64,000 nt of DNA from an uncultured Sphingomonadaceae bacterium (GTDB lineage: Bacteria; Pseudomonadota; Alphaproteobacteria; Sphingomonadales; Sphingomonadaceae). The notes beneath the pieces are model-generated. The model saw nothing but the letters and a program-made list of their open reading frames with translations. It did no database searches and was not told the origin of the DNA. The first letter of the stretch is position 1. Each line of letters begins with the position of its first letter. Made by a program: the position numbers and the translations under genes. Of this stretch, positions 20,405 through 30,987 are shown piece after piece. The stretch spans positions 186,001 to 250,000 of the forward strand of contig CANMNF010000001.1 of assembly GCA_947499255.1 (NCBI GenBank), in the 5' to 3' direction.

Positions 20405-22573
20405 TTACGCGCGCTCTATGTGCACCGCTGTGGCCTTGAACGATGGCGTGCGGCTGCGTGGATCGACATCGCGCCCAGTTAACACATTGGCCTCTGGATA
20501 ATACGCCATCACACTGCCGCGCGCGATATCATATCCGCGCAAAGTCACGCCCTCCATCCGGCCATGTGCGGACACAAGCGTGACTGTATCGCCCGGCGCA
20601 AAGCCCGCTTTGGCGATGTCCGCTGGATGCAGCATTGCATCGCGCCGACCGGCTTTGCCGCGATAGCTGTCCTCGCGCTCATAAATGATCGAGTTGAACT
20701 GCCCTTCAGATCGCACCGTAGTGAGCACCAGAGGGCTTTCATGCGGGTTGGGCAGAGGATTGGTGACGAAATGCGCTTTGCCGCTGGGCGTGTTGAAATG
20801 CGGGGTGTGCAGCAGGCGGCCTTTGATGTGAAATTCGCGTTTGGCGACATCGATATCGGCCAGCGCTTCCATGCCGGGCACGATCTTGGCAATGGCATCG
20901 CGAATGTGGCGATGCTTGGCAAAAGCGGTGAAGTCGAGCGGGCTGCCGGGCAACAATCGCCTGCCAAGTTCGGCCAAAATCGCGGTTTCGGGCCGGACAT
21001 TGGCCAGCCGATCAATCCCGCCATCGGAAAGCCGCACGAAGTTGAACATGCTTTCCTGCGTGGTTGGCTCCAATTCTTCATCGCGCGCTGTGACCGGCAG
21101 GATGATCGCTTCACCGCGCGATATGCCCGTTACATGGCCGCGATTGAGCGTGGTGGTGAGATAAAGCTTGAAGCCCACCGCTTCAAAAGCGTCTTTGGCA
21201 AAAGCGCTATCGGGGGTCGCTTCGAACAGGTTTCCACCCATCAGCACCATCGCATCCAATTTGCCATCACGCGCCGCTTCCAATCCGGCGAGTGTGTCAA
21301 AACCCTCGGTCTTGGGGAGAGGCAGGCACAGTTCGCGTTCAATTGCATCAAAGACTTGCGCGGGCAGCACAGGTTTTACACCGATCGTGCCAATGCCTTG
21401 AACATTGGAATGGCCGCGCAAAGGAAGCAGGCCCGCACCTGGACGCCCGATCTGGCCCAGCAGCAGCGCAAGGCAGGCAATCGCCTCCACTGTATCGCTG
21501 CCATGCAAGTGATGGGTGACGCCCATACCCCACGCGAACACAGCGTTCTTGGCTTTGGCGAGCTTTGCCGCAATGGCGCGTATCTCGCCTTGCGAAACTC
21601 CGCTGCCCGTCGTGATCTCTTCCCAGGAGGCCGCATCTACAGCTTTGCGATATTGCGCGAAGTTTTCTGTATAACCCTCTAGGAATGCGCTGTTTTCCTC
21701 GCCCGCTTCCAACACCGCCTTGGCCAGCCCGAGCAACAATGCCGGATCACCGCCAATGCGCGGCTGGAGATAGGCGCTGGCAATCTCATCCCCGCCTTTC
21801 AGCATGGACTTGGCGCTTTTGGGAGCTGCGAATTTCACAAGGCCCGCTTCCTTGGCGGGGTTTACCATCACAACTTCGCCGCCGCGCGCTCTGATCCCGC
21901 GCAGCTTATGAATAAAGCGCGGGTGATTGGAGGCAGGATTGGCCCCGATCACCACAATCATATCGCATGTGTTCAGGTCTGCAACTTCAACTGTCGCCGT
22001 GCCTGTCCCGATGGTGGAGCCAAGGCCCACACCGGACGCTTGATGGCAGTAATACGAACAATTGTTGACGCTGTTCGTGCCGTATGCGCGGGCGAGGAGC
22101 TGGAACAAAAAGCCTGCCTCATTAGAACTGCGGCCTGAGGCGTAGAACATTGCGCGCGCCGGATCGGTCTGTGCCAAACGTTGCGCTGCGCGGGCGAGGG
22201 CAAAGTCCCATTCGACAGGTTCAAACCGGTCTGCGCCCGCAGGCTTATAAAGCGGGGTGTCCAGCCGCCCCAAATGTTCCAGATCATACCCATCCAGCTC
22301 AGCAAAATCGGCCAGTGAGTGGGTCAGCACTTCGTGCGGGATGGCGGGTTGGATGTCGGTGGATTGGGCTTGGACGGATTTGTTGCACACAGCTGGAAAC
22401 TCGCCCAGCTCATCCACCATGCCGCCCGATTGGCCGCCCATGCCCAGCGCACACGCTTTGCAGGTGTTTTTCGATGTGAGCGCCTTGGTACTTTTGCGCA
22501 AACCCATTTTGCGCGCCGTTTCCAGCGCATAGAGAATTTTCTTCGGCCCACCGCCGACGGTCTGTGTGCTCAT
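20405..22573 (-). CDS. FdhF/YdeP-family molybdopterin oxidoreductase
   Basis: 722-residue cytosolic molybdopterin enzyme. N-terminal cysteines lie in KNTCKACALGMGG. The molybdopterin domain has ANPASNHPRFIHKLRG, FAWGMGVTHHLHG with RGHSNVQGIGT, and the C-terminal dinucleotide-binding domain has TTVRSEGQFNSIIYE and RSRTPSFKATAVHIE. The layout fits the YdeP group, formate dehydrogenase alpha homologues whose physiological substrate is not established. No partner subunit or fdhD is beside it. It is read from 22573 in the minus direction, downstream of priA. Confidence 0.9.
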   Translation of the reverse strand: MSTQTVGGGPKKILYALETARKMGLRKSTKALTSKNTCKACALGMGGQSGGMVDELGEFPAVCNKSVQAQSTDIQPAIPHEVLTHSLADFAELDGYDLEHLGRLDTPLYKPAGADRFEPVEWDFALARAAQRLAQTDPARAMFYASGRSSNEAGFLFQLLARAYGTNSVNNCSYYCHQASGVGLGSTIGTGTATVEVADLNTCDMIVVIGANPASNHPRFIHKLRGIRARGGEVVMVNPAKEAGLVKFAAPKSAKSMLKGGDEIASAYLQPRIGGDPALLLGLAKAVLEAGEENSAFLEGYTENFAQYRKAVDAASWEEITTGSGVSQGEIRAIAAKLAKAKNAVFAWGMGVTHHLHGSDTVEAIACLALLLGQIGRPGAGLLPLRGHSNVQGIGTIGVKPVLPAQVFDAIERELCLPLPKTEGFDTLAGLEAARDGKLDAMVLMGGNLFEATPDSAFAKDAFEAVGFKLYLTTTLNRGHVTGISRGEAIILPVTARDEELEPTTQESMFNFVRLSDGGIDRLANVRPETAILAELGRRLLPGSPLDFTAFAKHRHIRDAIAKIVPGMEALADIDVAKREFHIKGRLLHTPHFNTPSGKAHFVTNPLPNPHESPLVLTTVRSEGQFNSIIYEREDSYRGKAGRRDAMLHPADIAKAGFAPGDTVTLVSAHGRMEGVTLRGYDIARGSVMAYYPEANVLTGRDVDPRSRTPSFKATAVHIERA

Positions 22574-22648
22574 AATGGAGCGAGTATGGCACCCACTTGC
22601 GCCAGTGCCTAGTCGCTGCGCGCTGCAGGAGCGTTTAGCGGATGGCGA

Positions 22649-24844
22649 TCAAACGAAGCTATACGGATCAATATCCACGCCAACGCGCACGCCGGGGGGA
22701 TGGTTGATCGTGCTCAGCCAATCGCGGATTACCTGCTGCAATTGCGCGGTGCGCCGCGCGTTGAGGAGCAGGCGATAGCGATAGCGCCCGCGCAATAACG
22801 CCATTGGCGCAGGGGCAGGGCCAAGGATCATCACATCATCAAAGCGCGGGCGGGCATTGCCGATACGGTTTGCCGCTTCGCGCGCTTCGCGGTCATCCTC
22901 TGACGATACAATAATCGCGCCCCAGCGCCCGAATGGCGGGGCGCCGGCATGGCGCCTTGCATCGGTTTCTGCTTCGTAAAAGGCATCGCGGTCCCCGGCG
23001 GCAAGAGCTGCGATAACGGGCGCTTCGACGTGGCGTGTCTGGATTAAGACTTCGCCCGGCTTGGCCCCGCGTCCAGCACGCCCCGCAACTTGTGCGACTT
23101 GTTGGTAGGTCCGCTCTGCCGCGCGCAAATCGCCGCCTTCAAGGCCAAGATCTGCATCGATTACGCCCACCAACGTCAATTCGGGGAAGTGAAATCCCTT
23201 GGTGACAAGCTGCGTGCCCACGATCACATCAATGGCGCCGCCTTCTGCCTGCGCCACGAATTCGGCGGCTTTCTCAGGCGAATTGAGCGTATCAGAGGTT
23301 GCCACCGCAATGCGTGCATCGGGCAGTATTTCGGCCACTTCATCGGCAATCCGCTCCACCCCCGGTCCGCACGCGACAAGGCAATCAGGCTCCCCGCATT
23401 CAGGGCACTTTTCTGGCGGCTTGGTTTCATGTCCGCAATGGTGACACGCCAGCCGCGCAGAAAGCCGATGTTCGACCAGCCATGCGCTGCAATTGGGGCA
23501 TTGGAACCGGTATCCGCAATGGCGGCACAAGGTCAGCGGAGCATAGCCGCGCCGGTTGAGAAACAGCAGCGATTGCTCCCCGCGTTCCAGCCGCGTTTTC
23601 AGCCCCGCAACCAGCGGTCCGGCCAGCCAATATCCGCGTCCGGGCTGTTCCTGCGTTAAATCGATTGTTCGGATCGTGGGCAGCTGCGCACCGCCATATC
23701 GGCTGGCCAGCACCAGCCTTTTGTACGTTCCGGTGTCCGCCATATGCAGGCTTTCCAGCGCAGGCGTGGCGCTGGCGAGGATAACCGGGATCTTTTCAAA
23801 CCGCGCGCGCATTACCGCCACATCGCGGGCATTATAGCGCACGCCATCATCCTGCTTGAAGCTGATCTCATGCGCTTCATCCACCACGATCAGGCCAAGC
23901 GCGGCATAGGGCAGGAACAAGGCAGAACGCGCACCGACCACCACTTGCGCTTCCCCGCTGGCAATTGCGCGCCATGCGCGGCGGCGCTCGGTCGATTTGA
24001 GGGAGGAATGCCACAGCACTGGCGCTGCACCAAAGCGCGCTTCAAAGCGGGCGAGGAATGCTTCGGTCAAAGCAATTTCAGGCAGCAGAACAAGCACTTG
24101 GCGACCATCTTTGAGAGCTTGTGCGATGCCTTCGCAATAGGTCTCTGTCTTGCCGGATCCGGTCACACCATCGAGCAGGAACGGCGCGAACTCCCGCGCC
24201 TTTACCGCGGCCACCAGTTCCGCTGCGACTTGCGCTTGTTCGTCGTTCAATTGAGGCGTTTCATGGTCCGCATCTGCGCGGGTGTAGGGCCGGTCAATAT
24301 CGACGCTGACAGGTTCCAGCACCCCTTGGTTCACAAGGCCGCGCAACACCCCTTCGCTCACATCGGACAGGCCGGAAAGCTCGCGGATCGAGCCTTGTTC
24401 GCCTTCCAGCGCGCCAATCGCGCGTTCGCGTTGCGGTGTCATGCGTTCAGGCGCGCCGCCGGACAGGCGATATTCGGTCATGGTCGAAGGGCCAGACAAC
24501 GCGCCGCCACTGGAAATCACCATACGCGCAACGGAGGCAAGGGGCGCGCAATAATAGTCCGCTGTCCATTCGATCAGCCGCCGCAGCTCAGGCCGGATAG
24601 GCGGTACATCAAGGACAGCATGGATCGGGCGCAGCTTTTCCTCAGGCACTTGCGTTGCGGGCAAGCGCTCTGGCTCCCACACAATCCCGGTCACTTGCCG
24701 GGGGCCAAGCGGAGCCAGAACCACTGTGCCCGGACCAATGCGCACGCCATCGGGCACCCGGTAATCCAGAGGGCCGAGCGCGGCATTCATCACAAGTAGG
24801 CGAACACGTGTTAAAGTCACAGTCGAAGATATGCGCATTGCCAT
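22649..24844 (-). CDS. priA: Primosomal protein N' (replication restart helicase)
   Basis: 731-residue 3'-5' superfamily 2 helicase that reloads the replisome at stalled forks. Order of motifs: N-terminal DNA-binding domain (GPLDYRVPDGV), Walker A DGVTGSGKTETY, Walker B with VVDEAHEISFKQ, SATPALESL, eight zinc-binding cysteines (CRHCGYRFQCPNC, CHHCGHE, CPECGEPDC) and QVAGRAGRG. Length is normal for the family. The start at 24844 lies 29 bases from the divergent DUF4197 gene. Confidence 0.97.
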   Translation of the reverse strand: MAMRISSTVTLTRVRLLVMNAALGPLDYRVPDGVRIGPGTVVLAPLGPRQVTGIVWEPERLPATQVPEEKLRPIHAVLDVPPIRPELRRLIEWTADYYCAPLASVARMVISSGGALSGPSTMTEYRLSGGAPERMTPQRERAIGALEGEQGSIRELSGLSDVSEGVLRGLVNQGVLEPVSVDIDRPYTRADADHETPQLNDEQAQVAAELVAAVKAREFAPFLLDGVTGSGKTETYCEGIAQALKDGRQVLVLLPEIALTEAFLARFEARFGAAPVLWHSSLKSTERRRAWRAIASGEAQVVVGARSALFLPYAALGLIVVDEAHEISFKQDDGVRYNARDVAVMRARFEKIPVILASATPALESLHMADTGTYKRLVLASRYGGAQLPTIRTIDLTQEQPGRGYWLAGPLVAGLKTRLERGEQSLLFLNRRGYAPLTLCRHCGYRFQCPNCSAWLVEHRLSARLACHHCGHETKPPEKCPECGEPDCLVACGPGVERIADEVAEILPDARIAVATSDTLNSPEKAAEFVAQAEGGAIDVIVGTQLVTKGFHFPELTLVGVIDADLGLEGGDLRAAERTYQQVAQVAGRAGRGAKPGEVLIQTRHVEAPVIAALAAGDRDAFYEAETDARRHAGAPPFGRWGAIIVSSEDDREAREAANRIGNARPRFDDVMILGPAPAPMALLRGRYRYRLLLNARRTAQLQQVIRDWLSTINHPPGVRVGVDIDPYSFV

Positions 24845-24873
24845 TGCGATGTCGCAAGTGAAGGAGAGAACAA

Positions 24874-25578
24874 ATGCTCGATAATCCCATGCTTAAAACC
24901 ACAACTCCCCTCGGTCGGAGAGCGTTTTTGGGCGGGGCATTGGCGAGCAGCGCGCTGGCTGTATCGGGCTGTCAGAGCTTTGGCGGCTTTGGTTTGGTCG
25001 ATGCGATTCGGCGGCTTTTGTTCTTGTCGAGCGAGCGCGCTTTTGCCCGTTTGCTGCAACCAGATGGCTTTTGGGATGATGCGGTTGCCGAGATTGGCGT
25101 GAATGAATTGCTCGGCGTGCGCGGGGGCGGAGTGGCCAGTTTGCTGACCTCAACCGTGTTCAAAAACCGGCTGGAGGATGCCTTTGCCGATATCGCCATC
25201 GAAGGGGCAGAGCGTGCTGCGCCATTGGTAGCTGATGCCGTGCGGGTGATCGGGATTGAAAATGCAGCGGCGCTTGTGCGCGGCGGCCCGACGGCGGCGA
25301 CCGGTTTTCTGCGCGCAGAAATGGGCGGTTCACTGGTCGAAGCGATGGTGCCGGAATTGGGTGATGCCATCCGCATCGCGCAAGAACCGTTGGTGGCGCA
25401 ATTGCTGACCGAAGTGGCCGGGATTGACTTTGGCACAGCGGCCAGCAGACTTTCGGGCAAGATAGATGCCGCGATCTGGAACGAGATCGGCGTGGAAGAA
25501 GCCGCCATCCGCCGCGATCCGGGCGCGACGAATGATCCTGTATTGATCGGTATTTTCGCCGCTGGCAGCGTGCTTTAA
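24874..25578 (+). CDS. DUF4197 exported lipoprotein
   Basis: 234-residue protein. The N-terminus has a twin-arginine motif GRRAFLGGALASS and a likely lipid-anchored cysteine in VSGCQSFGG, so it is probably exported folded and anchored in the envelope. The rest matches DUF4197: LLFLSSERAFARL, VNELLGVRGGG, TSTVFKNRLEDAF, and LTEVAGIDFGTAASRLSG. Function is unknown. GAAGGAGAG precedes the ATG. Ends overlapping the convergent DUF2490 gene by four bases. Confidence 0.85.
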   Translation: MLDNPMLKTTTPLGRRAFLGGALASSALAVSGCQSFGGFGLVDAIRRLLFLSSERAFARLLQPDGFWDDAVAEIGVNELLGVRGGGVASLLTSTVFKNRLEDAFADIAIEGAERAAPLVADAVRVIGIENAAALVRGGPTAATGFLRAEMGGSLVEAMVPELGDAIRIAQEPLVAQLLTEVAGIDFGTAASRLSGKIDAAIWNEIGVEEAAIRRDPGATNDPVLIGIFAAGSVL

Positions 25579-26234
25579 AAGCTCAATGCCACGCCGATAA
25601 AGGGCGCATGACCCACACGGTCCGGCGCATTGCTGCGAATACTTTGTTGGCGCAGATATGTACCCTTCAGGTCCAGATTGTCGCTCACTTCGTATTTAAG
25701 CGAGACTTGCGTGCGTACCCCGGTAATCCCGGTGGAGCCGCCCGGACTGGTGCCACGCAACGTCCAGAACAGCTCTGCATCGGTGCCGAAGCTTAATTTG
25801 CCGTCTTCGCTGAGTGGCAAGGAAATGCCAGCACGCGGCCTGACCCGCAATCCCATGCGGCCACCGCGCCCTTCGGAAAAGCGTTGTTCAAAGCGCAGCC
25901 GTGTGCGCACAATGCCATGCGATCCATCAAGCTGCTGCATGGTACGCAATTCATCGCGCCCGCCATCATTGAACCGTTTTTCAACTGCGCCGCCCAGCCT
26001 CAACTGGTCAGAGACCTTTTGCTGAACCCAGCCGCGGAAAAAATATGTGTCCACCCGGCCTTCGCTGGCAGAACGGAAACGCTGCGCTGTATCCAGTTTG
26101 AATGTGGTATCATCATCCAGCGCGACGGAGACAGAAGGGTTGAACCACAATTCCACATCTTCATCTGTCGCCTGCGCCGTGGCGGGCAGCGCCATCAAAG
26201 CTGCACCCAAACACCCCATTTGCCATCGCTTCAT
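25575..26234 (-). CDS. DUF2490 outer-membrane beta-barrel-like protein
   Basis: 219-residue protein with a signal peptide (GCLGAALMALPATAQA). The mature part has DVELWFNPSVSVALDD at the N-terminus and alternating-polarity strands such as VRTRLRFEQRFSEG and ISLPLSEDGKLSFGTDAELFW, ending in VGHAPFIGVALSF with the terminal phenylalanine typical of outer-membrane barrels. The open frame continues far upstream, but ATG 26234, with GGAG upstream, puts the signal peptide at the start. Role unknown. Confidence 0.82.
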   Translation of the reverse strand: MKRWQMGCLGAALMALPATAQATDEDVELWFNPSVSVALDDDTTFKLDTAQRFRSASEGRVDTYFFRGWVQQKVSDQLRLGGAVEKRFNDGGRDELRTMQQLDGSHGIVRTRLRFEQRFSEGRGGRMGLRVRPRAGISLPLSEDGKLSFGTDAELFWTLRGTSPGGSTGITGVRTQVSLKYEVSDNLDLKGTYLRQQSIRSNAPDRVGHAPFIGVALSF

Positions 26235-26384
26235 CGACCCAGTCTCCATCACATTTTCAACACCGGAAAATTTTTCGACGCTTGAGCCGCGCTGCGGTTC
26301 CATTGTTGCACAATTATCCGTTGTGCATGGGCGAGTGCAGCCCCATAGATATGCCCAAGTGTGTAATAAAAAGCCTTCCCAAAA

Positions 26385-28217
26385 GTGTCCGACAAATCCG
26401 ATCTTGATGAATTCAAAACCGCGCTGACCGGCGCGGCGCGGGCCATTGCGCGTGATGGCGAGGCAGAGCTTGGCTGGACGGCGGATACCCCGGCGCTGCA
26501 AGGCAAAACGATGCGCGTGCCGATGCCGGGCCGCGATATCGCTCCGGCACAAGCGCGTGAGGCGCGCGGGTTCGCTGATAGCTTTGCGCTGCGCCTGCGC
26601 CATCACAACGCGGCTTTGCACCGCAAACGCGGGCCAGACGATCCCGATGCGCGCGCCTGCTATGATGCGATTGAGCGGGTGCGGTACGAAGCGATTGGCG
26701 AAACGCAATTTGGCGGCATGCGCGATAACATGGCCGCGATGGTAGAGCGGCGCGTTGCCGGATCGTCGATCACACGGGCTCAAACGGCAGACGATGTGGC
26801 GATGGAGGCGGCCTTATCGCTGATGCTGCGCGAAGCGATTACCGGCCAACCCGTGCCCGAAGCCGCGCAGGACGGCGTTGATCTGGTGCGCGCCTTTGTG
26901 GAATCGCGCACCAGCGGCGATATCGCCAAGCTTGCTGAAAATCTCCACGATCAAGAAGCTTTCCAGGAACTCTCCATCGATCTGCTGCGCCATCTCGATA
27001 TGGTTCCAGCCGAGCCGGAAAACACCGATTTTGGCGACGATGATGACGCCGATGATGAAGGCGAGGACGAAACCTCCGACGATGATGAGGAGGAAGAGGA
27101 TGAGGGCAGCGAGGAGCAGGCCGACACCCCCGATGTCCGCGCTGAAGGTGCCGAAGGCGATGATGGCTCTGACGAAAGCGATCAGACCGCTGGCGATCCA
27201 GATATGGCCGATGGCGATTTGGGGGATGACGGCGATGAAATGATGCTGCCCCAGCGCCGCAATGCGCCGTGGCAGGACATCCCCGATACCTTCGATTATG
27301 AAGCCTTCACCAATGATTTTGATGAAGTGGTTGAAGCCAGCGACCTGTGCGATCCTGAAGAATTGGCGCGGCTGCGCGCTTATCTCGACAGCCAGCTTTC
27401 CGGCCTTGCGGGCGTTGTCACAAGGCTAGCCAACCGATTGCAGCGCCGTTTGATGGCGCAGCAAAACCGTAGCTGGGATTTTGATCAGGAAGAAGGGCTG
27501 CTGGATGCCGCAAGGCTGGCGCGCATCGTCACCAGCCCCGGCCATTCGCTCAGCTACAAGATTGAACAAGAGCAGGACTTTAAAGACACCGTCGTCACTT
27601 TGCTGATCGACAATTCTGGTTCCATGCGCGGGCGGCCCATTTCCATCGCTGCGATCAGCGCAGATATCCTTGCGCGCACATTGGAGCGCTGCGGAGTGAA
27701 GGTGGAGATTTTGGGCTTCACCACGCGCGCCTGGAAAGGCGGGCAAAGCCGCGAAAAATGGCTCAACGATGGTAAGCCGGTAAAGCCGGGACGCCTCAAC
27801 GATCTGCGCCATATCATCTACAAAAAAGCGGATGAACCGATGCGCCGCGCGCGCCGCAATCTGGGCCTGATGATGCGCGAAGGCTTGCTGAAGGAAAACA
27901 TCGATGGCGAGGCGCTTTTGTGGACGCATGATCGCCTGATCGCGCGGGCCGAAGATCGCCGCATCATGATGGTGATTTCCGATGGCGCGCCGGTGGATGA
28001 CAGCACGCTATCGGTTAATTCCGCCGGTTATCTCGAAGCGCATTTGCGGCGCGTGATCGAATGGATCGAGAAGGTCAGCCCCGTGCAGCTGGTCGCTATC
28101 GGCATCGGCCACGATGTGACCCGCTATTATCGCCGCGCAGTGACGATTATGGATGTCGAACAACTCGGCGGCACGATTATCGAGCAGTTAGCGGATTTGT
28201 TTGAGGTGGAATCATGA
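26385..28217 (+). CDS. cobT: CobT-like cobaltochelatase subunit
   Basis: 610-residue protein. In aerobic cobalamin synthesis CobT forms the AAA+ chaperone with CobS that drives cobalt insertion by CobN. The order is an N-terminal helical domain, a very acidic linker (about 215-285, [13 protein letters not shown]), and a C-terminal von Willebrand A domain with the MIDAS motif [10 protein letters not shown] near residue 410. Start is GTG at 26385, with a poor ribosome binding site. Overlaps the next gene by four bases (ATGA). No cobS or cobN lies nearby, so it is an orphan in this window. MoxR-type metal chaperone functions are also possible. Confidence 0.9.
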   Translation: MSDKSDLDEFKTALTGAARAIARDGEAELGWTADTPALQGKTMRVPMPGRDIAPAQAREARGFADSFALRLRHHNAALHRKRGPDDPDARACYDAIERVRYEAIGETQFGGMRDNMAAMVERRVAGSSITRAQTADDVAMEAALSLMLREAITGQPVPEAAQDGVDLVRAFVESRTSGDIAKLAENLHDQEAFQELSIDLLRHLDMVPAEPENTDFGDDDDADDEGEDETSDDDEEEEDEGSEEQADTPDVRAEGAEGDDGSDESDQTAGDPDMADGDLGDDGDEMMLPQRRNAPWQDIPDTFDYEAFTNDFDEVVEASDLCDPEELARLRAYLDSQLSGLAGVVTRLANRLQRRLMAQQNRSWDFDQEEGLLDAARLARIVTSPGHSLSYKIEQEQDFKDTVVTLLIDNSGSMRGRPISIAAISADILARTLERCGVKVEILGFTTRAWKGGQSREKWLNDGKPVKPGRLNDLRHIIYKKADEPMRRARRNLGLMMREGLLKENIDGEALLWTHDRLIARAEDRRIMMVISDGAPVDDSTLSVNSAGYLEAHLRRVIEWIEKVSPVQLVAIGIGHDVTRYYRRAVTIMDVEQLGGTIIEQLADLFEVES

Positions 28218-28888
28218 AAGTTTCAGAAGCCATAGTCAGCCGCCGGTCCATTCGCGACTTTATGGATAAGCCGGTTGATCGCGCGATTATTCAACGGATT
28301 TTGGAGCGTGCGCAGCGCAGTCCATCGGGCGGCAATGTGCAGCCTTGGCATGGGCTTGTCGTCACTGGCGAACCGCTGGAGCGGTTGAAAGAAGTCGCAG
28401 CGAATGAGCTGACCAAGGGCCGTGATGGCGTGAAGCCGGAGTTTGATATCTACCCGCCCGACGTCGAAGATCCGTACAAGTCGCGCATCGGCAAAGTGGG
28501 CGAGGATATGTATGGCGCGTTGGGCATTCCGCGTGAGGATAAGAAGGCGCGGCTTGGCTGGTTCAAAAGCAATTTTGAAGCTTTCGGAGCGCCCGCTTTG
28601 ATGCTGGTGCATACCCCCAAATATATGGGCCGCCCGCAATGGGGCGATATTGGCATGTGGCTGCAATCGATCATGCTGCTGGCGCGGGAGGAGGGCATTG
28701 ATACCTGCCCGCAGGAAAGCTGGGCGAATTATAGCGGCGCATTTCGCGAAGTGGTTGATATTCCTGAAGATCATATCCTGTATTGCGGTGTTGCCTTTGG
28801 CTATCGCAATCCAGAAGCTGAGGTAAATTCTTTCCCCGTAGACCGTGCTGGCCTTGAAGATGTGATCCGCTGGGATGGCTGGGAATAA
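28214..28888 (+). CDS. Nitroreductase family protein
   Basis: 224-residue FMN-dependent oxidoreductase. The N-terminal [32 protein letters not shown], and the C-terminal QESWANYSG followed by [16 protein letters not shown] are characteristic. Such enzymes reduce nitro groups, quinones or unsaturated compounds with NAD(P)H; the substrate is not known. Start overlaps cobT by four bases and it ends two bases before the next gene, so it is in the same transcription unit. Confidence 0.93.
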   Translation: MKVSEAIVSRRSIRDFMDKPVDRAIIQRILERAQRSPSGGNVQPWHGLVVTGEPLERLKEVAANELTKGRDGVKPEFDIYPPDVEDPYKSRIGKVGEDMYGALGIPREDKKARLGWFKSNFEAFGAPALMLVHTPKYMGRPQWGDIGMWLQSIMLLAREEGIDTCPQESWANYSGAFREVVDIPEDHILYCGVAFGYRNPEAEVNSFPVDRAGLEDVIRWDGWE

Positions 28889-28890
28889 TC

Positions 28891-29397
28891 ATGCGCAAAA
28901 TGTTTGCCCTCTTGGTGCTTGTCGCCGTGCTGGCCGGTGGCTGGTATTTCGCCTCCCCGTGGCTGGCGATGAAGGGGTTGGTGGATGATGCGCAAGCCGG
29001 CGATCTGGCCAGCCTTGAAGAGCGGATCGATTTTGTGACTCTGCGTGAGAACACCCGCAATGAAATGCGCGATCAGATTGCCCAGCGCGAAGGGCGCGGC
29101 GGCTTGCTCGATCGGATTGGCGGCGAAGTGGCCGGGCGTATCGCCAATGAAGCGATCAACCGCGCGGTGACGCCAGAAGGCTTGGCCGCCATCGTTGTCT
29201 CAGGCGGATTGGCCGCGCCGCTTATCCCCGATGCTTTGCGCGGGCAGGAAGTGAGCTGGGATGTAGAGCGCGAGGGGATCGATAGCTTTCGCGCCGTTTC
29301 AACCTTTGAAGATGGCACGCCGGGGCCAGTTTTGATGTTTGCGCGCGATGGCTTGGGCTGGGATATGGTCGGCATTACGCTGGGAGACGGCGGATGA
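28891..29397 (+). CDS. DUF2939 domain protein
   Basis: 168-residue protein with an N-terminal membrane anchor or signal (MFALLVLVAVLAGGWYFAS) and the DUF2939 pattern PWLAMKGLVDDAQAGDLASL followed by ERIDFVTLRENTRNEM. Probably periplasmic and membrane-tethered. Function unknown. It follows the nitroreductase by two bases and overlaps cysS by four (ATGA), so the four genes cobT to cysS look like one operon. Confidence 0.85.
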   Translation: MRKMFALLVLVAVLAGGWYFASPWLAMKGLVDDAQAGDLASLEERIDFVTLRENTRNEMRDQIAQREGRGGLLDRIGGEVAGRIANEAINRAVTPEGLAAIVVSGGLAAPLIPDALRGQEVSWDVEREGIDSFRAVSTFEDGTPGPVLMFARDGLGWDMVGITLGDGG

Positions 29398-30839
29398 ACG
29401 ATCAACCGATCAAACTGTTCAATTCACTGACCCGTGAGGTGGAGGAATTTCAACCCGTCCATCCCGGCGAAGCGCGCGTTTATACGTGCGGCCCCACGGT
29501 CTATAATTACCCGCATATTGGCAATATGCGCGCTTATGTTTTTGCCGATATTCTGGGCCGGACGTTGCGCTGGCACGGGCTTGATCTGACCCATGTGATC
29601 AACATCACCGATGTCGGCCACCTTACCGATGATGCCGATGAAGGCGAGGATAAAATGGAGCGGATGGCCGCGCAGCGCGCGCAGTCCATCTGGGAGATTG
29701 CAGCACATTATACTGCGGCGTTCAAAGCTGATGTGGCCGCACTCAACATCCGCGAACCAGCCGAATGGACCGTGGCAACCGACTATATCGAACCCATGCT
29801 GGAATTTGCAAAATCCATCGCGGACAAGCATTGTTATGAGCTTGAAAGCGGGCTTTATTTTGATGTGTCTACGGTGGCCGATTATGGGCGTCTGGCGCGC
29901 GCGGTGACCGGGGATGGGGAAGGCCGCATTGATACGGTCGCAGGCAAGCGCAATGCCGCCGATTTCGCGATCTGGCGCAAGACGCCTGCGGGTGAAACGC
30001 GGCAGATGGAATGGGACAGCCCGTGGGGCAAAGGCGCGCCGGGTTGGCATTTGGAATGCTCTGTGATGAGCGAGGCGAAGCTGGGCTTTCCTTTTGACAT
30101 TCACACAGGCGGCATTGATCACCGCGAAATTCATCACCCCAACGAAATCGCGCAGAACCAAGCGCGCTGTGATTGCGGCTCGCTCAATGAAGCGTCGCAT
30201 TCGGGTGCGCGGATCTGGATGCACAACAATTTTCTGGTTGAGCGTTCGGGCAAGATGTCCAAATCTTCGGGTGAGTTTTTACGACTGCAATTGCTGATCG
30301 ACAAAGGCTTTCACCCCCTCGCATACCGTATGATGTGCCTGCAGGCGCATTATCGCAGTGAGCTGGAATTTAGTTGGGACGGATTGCGGGCTGCGCTGGT
30401 GCGGCTCAAGCGGATGGTGATGCAGGCGGAGCGGCTCCGCGATGGTGCTGCCACGCCCGGCGATCATCCCAAGCTTTCCGACCCGCAAGATGCCTTTGCC
30501 GCCGCGATGGGTGATGATCTTAACACCCCATTGGCGCTGACCGCGTTTGAGGATGCGTTGGGCACCAAGAAGCTTGATCTGGGCATTAAACGCCATGTGA
30601 TTGAACAGATGGACACGGTGCTGGGCCTTGGCCTGATGGAGCTGAGGCGGCAAGATTTGCGCGTCCGCCCCAAAGCCGCCACCATTACCGAAGCCGAAAT
30701 CGAAGCTGCGCTCGCCTCTCGCAAACAAGCCCGCACGGCCAAGGATTTTGCCGCGTCCGATGCGATCCGCGATGGACTCACCGCAGCAGGCGTCGAGGTG
30801 ATGGATGGCGATCCCTTGGGCTGGGATTGGAAAGTTTGA
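29394..30839 (+). CDS. cysS: Cysteinyl-tRNA synthetase
   Basis: 481-residue class I synthetase that charges tRNA-Cys. The zinc cysteine and HIGH region are in YTCGPTVYNYPHIGNMRAY, the KMSKS loop is SGKMSKSSGEFLRL, and the zinc-binding GWHLECSVMSE and GGIDHREIHHPNE are intact. Length is normal. It is the last gene of the unit starting with cobT, overlapping DUF2939 by four bases. Confidence 0.98.
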   Translation: MNDQPIKLFNSLTREVEEFQPVHPGEARVYTCGPTVYNYPHIGNMRAYVFADILGRTLRWHGLDLTHVINITDVGHLTDDADEGEDKMERMAAQRAQSIWEIAAHYTAAFKADVAALNIREPAEWTVATDYIEPMLEFAKSIADKHCYELESGLYFDVSTVADYGRLARAVTGDGEGRIDTVAGKRNAADFAIWRKTPAGETRQMEWDSPWGKGAPGWHLECSVMSEAKLGFPFDIHTGGIDHREIHHPNEIAQNQARCDCGSLNEASHSGARIWMHNNFLVERSGKMSKSSGEFLRLQLLIDKGFHPLAYRMMCLQAHYRSELEFSWDGLRAALVRLKRMVMQAERLRDGAATPGDHPKLSDPQDAFAAAMGDDLNTPLALTAFEDALGTKKLDLGIKRHVIEQMDTVLGLGLMELRRQDLRVRPKAATITEAEIEAALASRKQARTAKDFAASDAIRDGLTAAGVEVMDGDPLGWDWKV

Positions 30840-30987
30840 ACCTGTCTGTAGAATTAACGCCTGACTCTCGCCAAAGCCTCTGATACGTTTGCGCAATAGT
30901 GTCAGAAATGGCCGGTAATGCGCTTGGGTGGCGCAAATTTTGGCGGATCGGGGCAGGGCTTTCCTGCGCCGCAACAGGGGGTAGTTT

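Noticed and set aside
20564-21682. 372-codon plus-strand open frame opposite the molybdopterin oxidoreductase
   Set aside because: Shadow of a clearly conserved gene; no motif.
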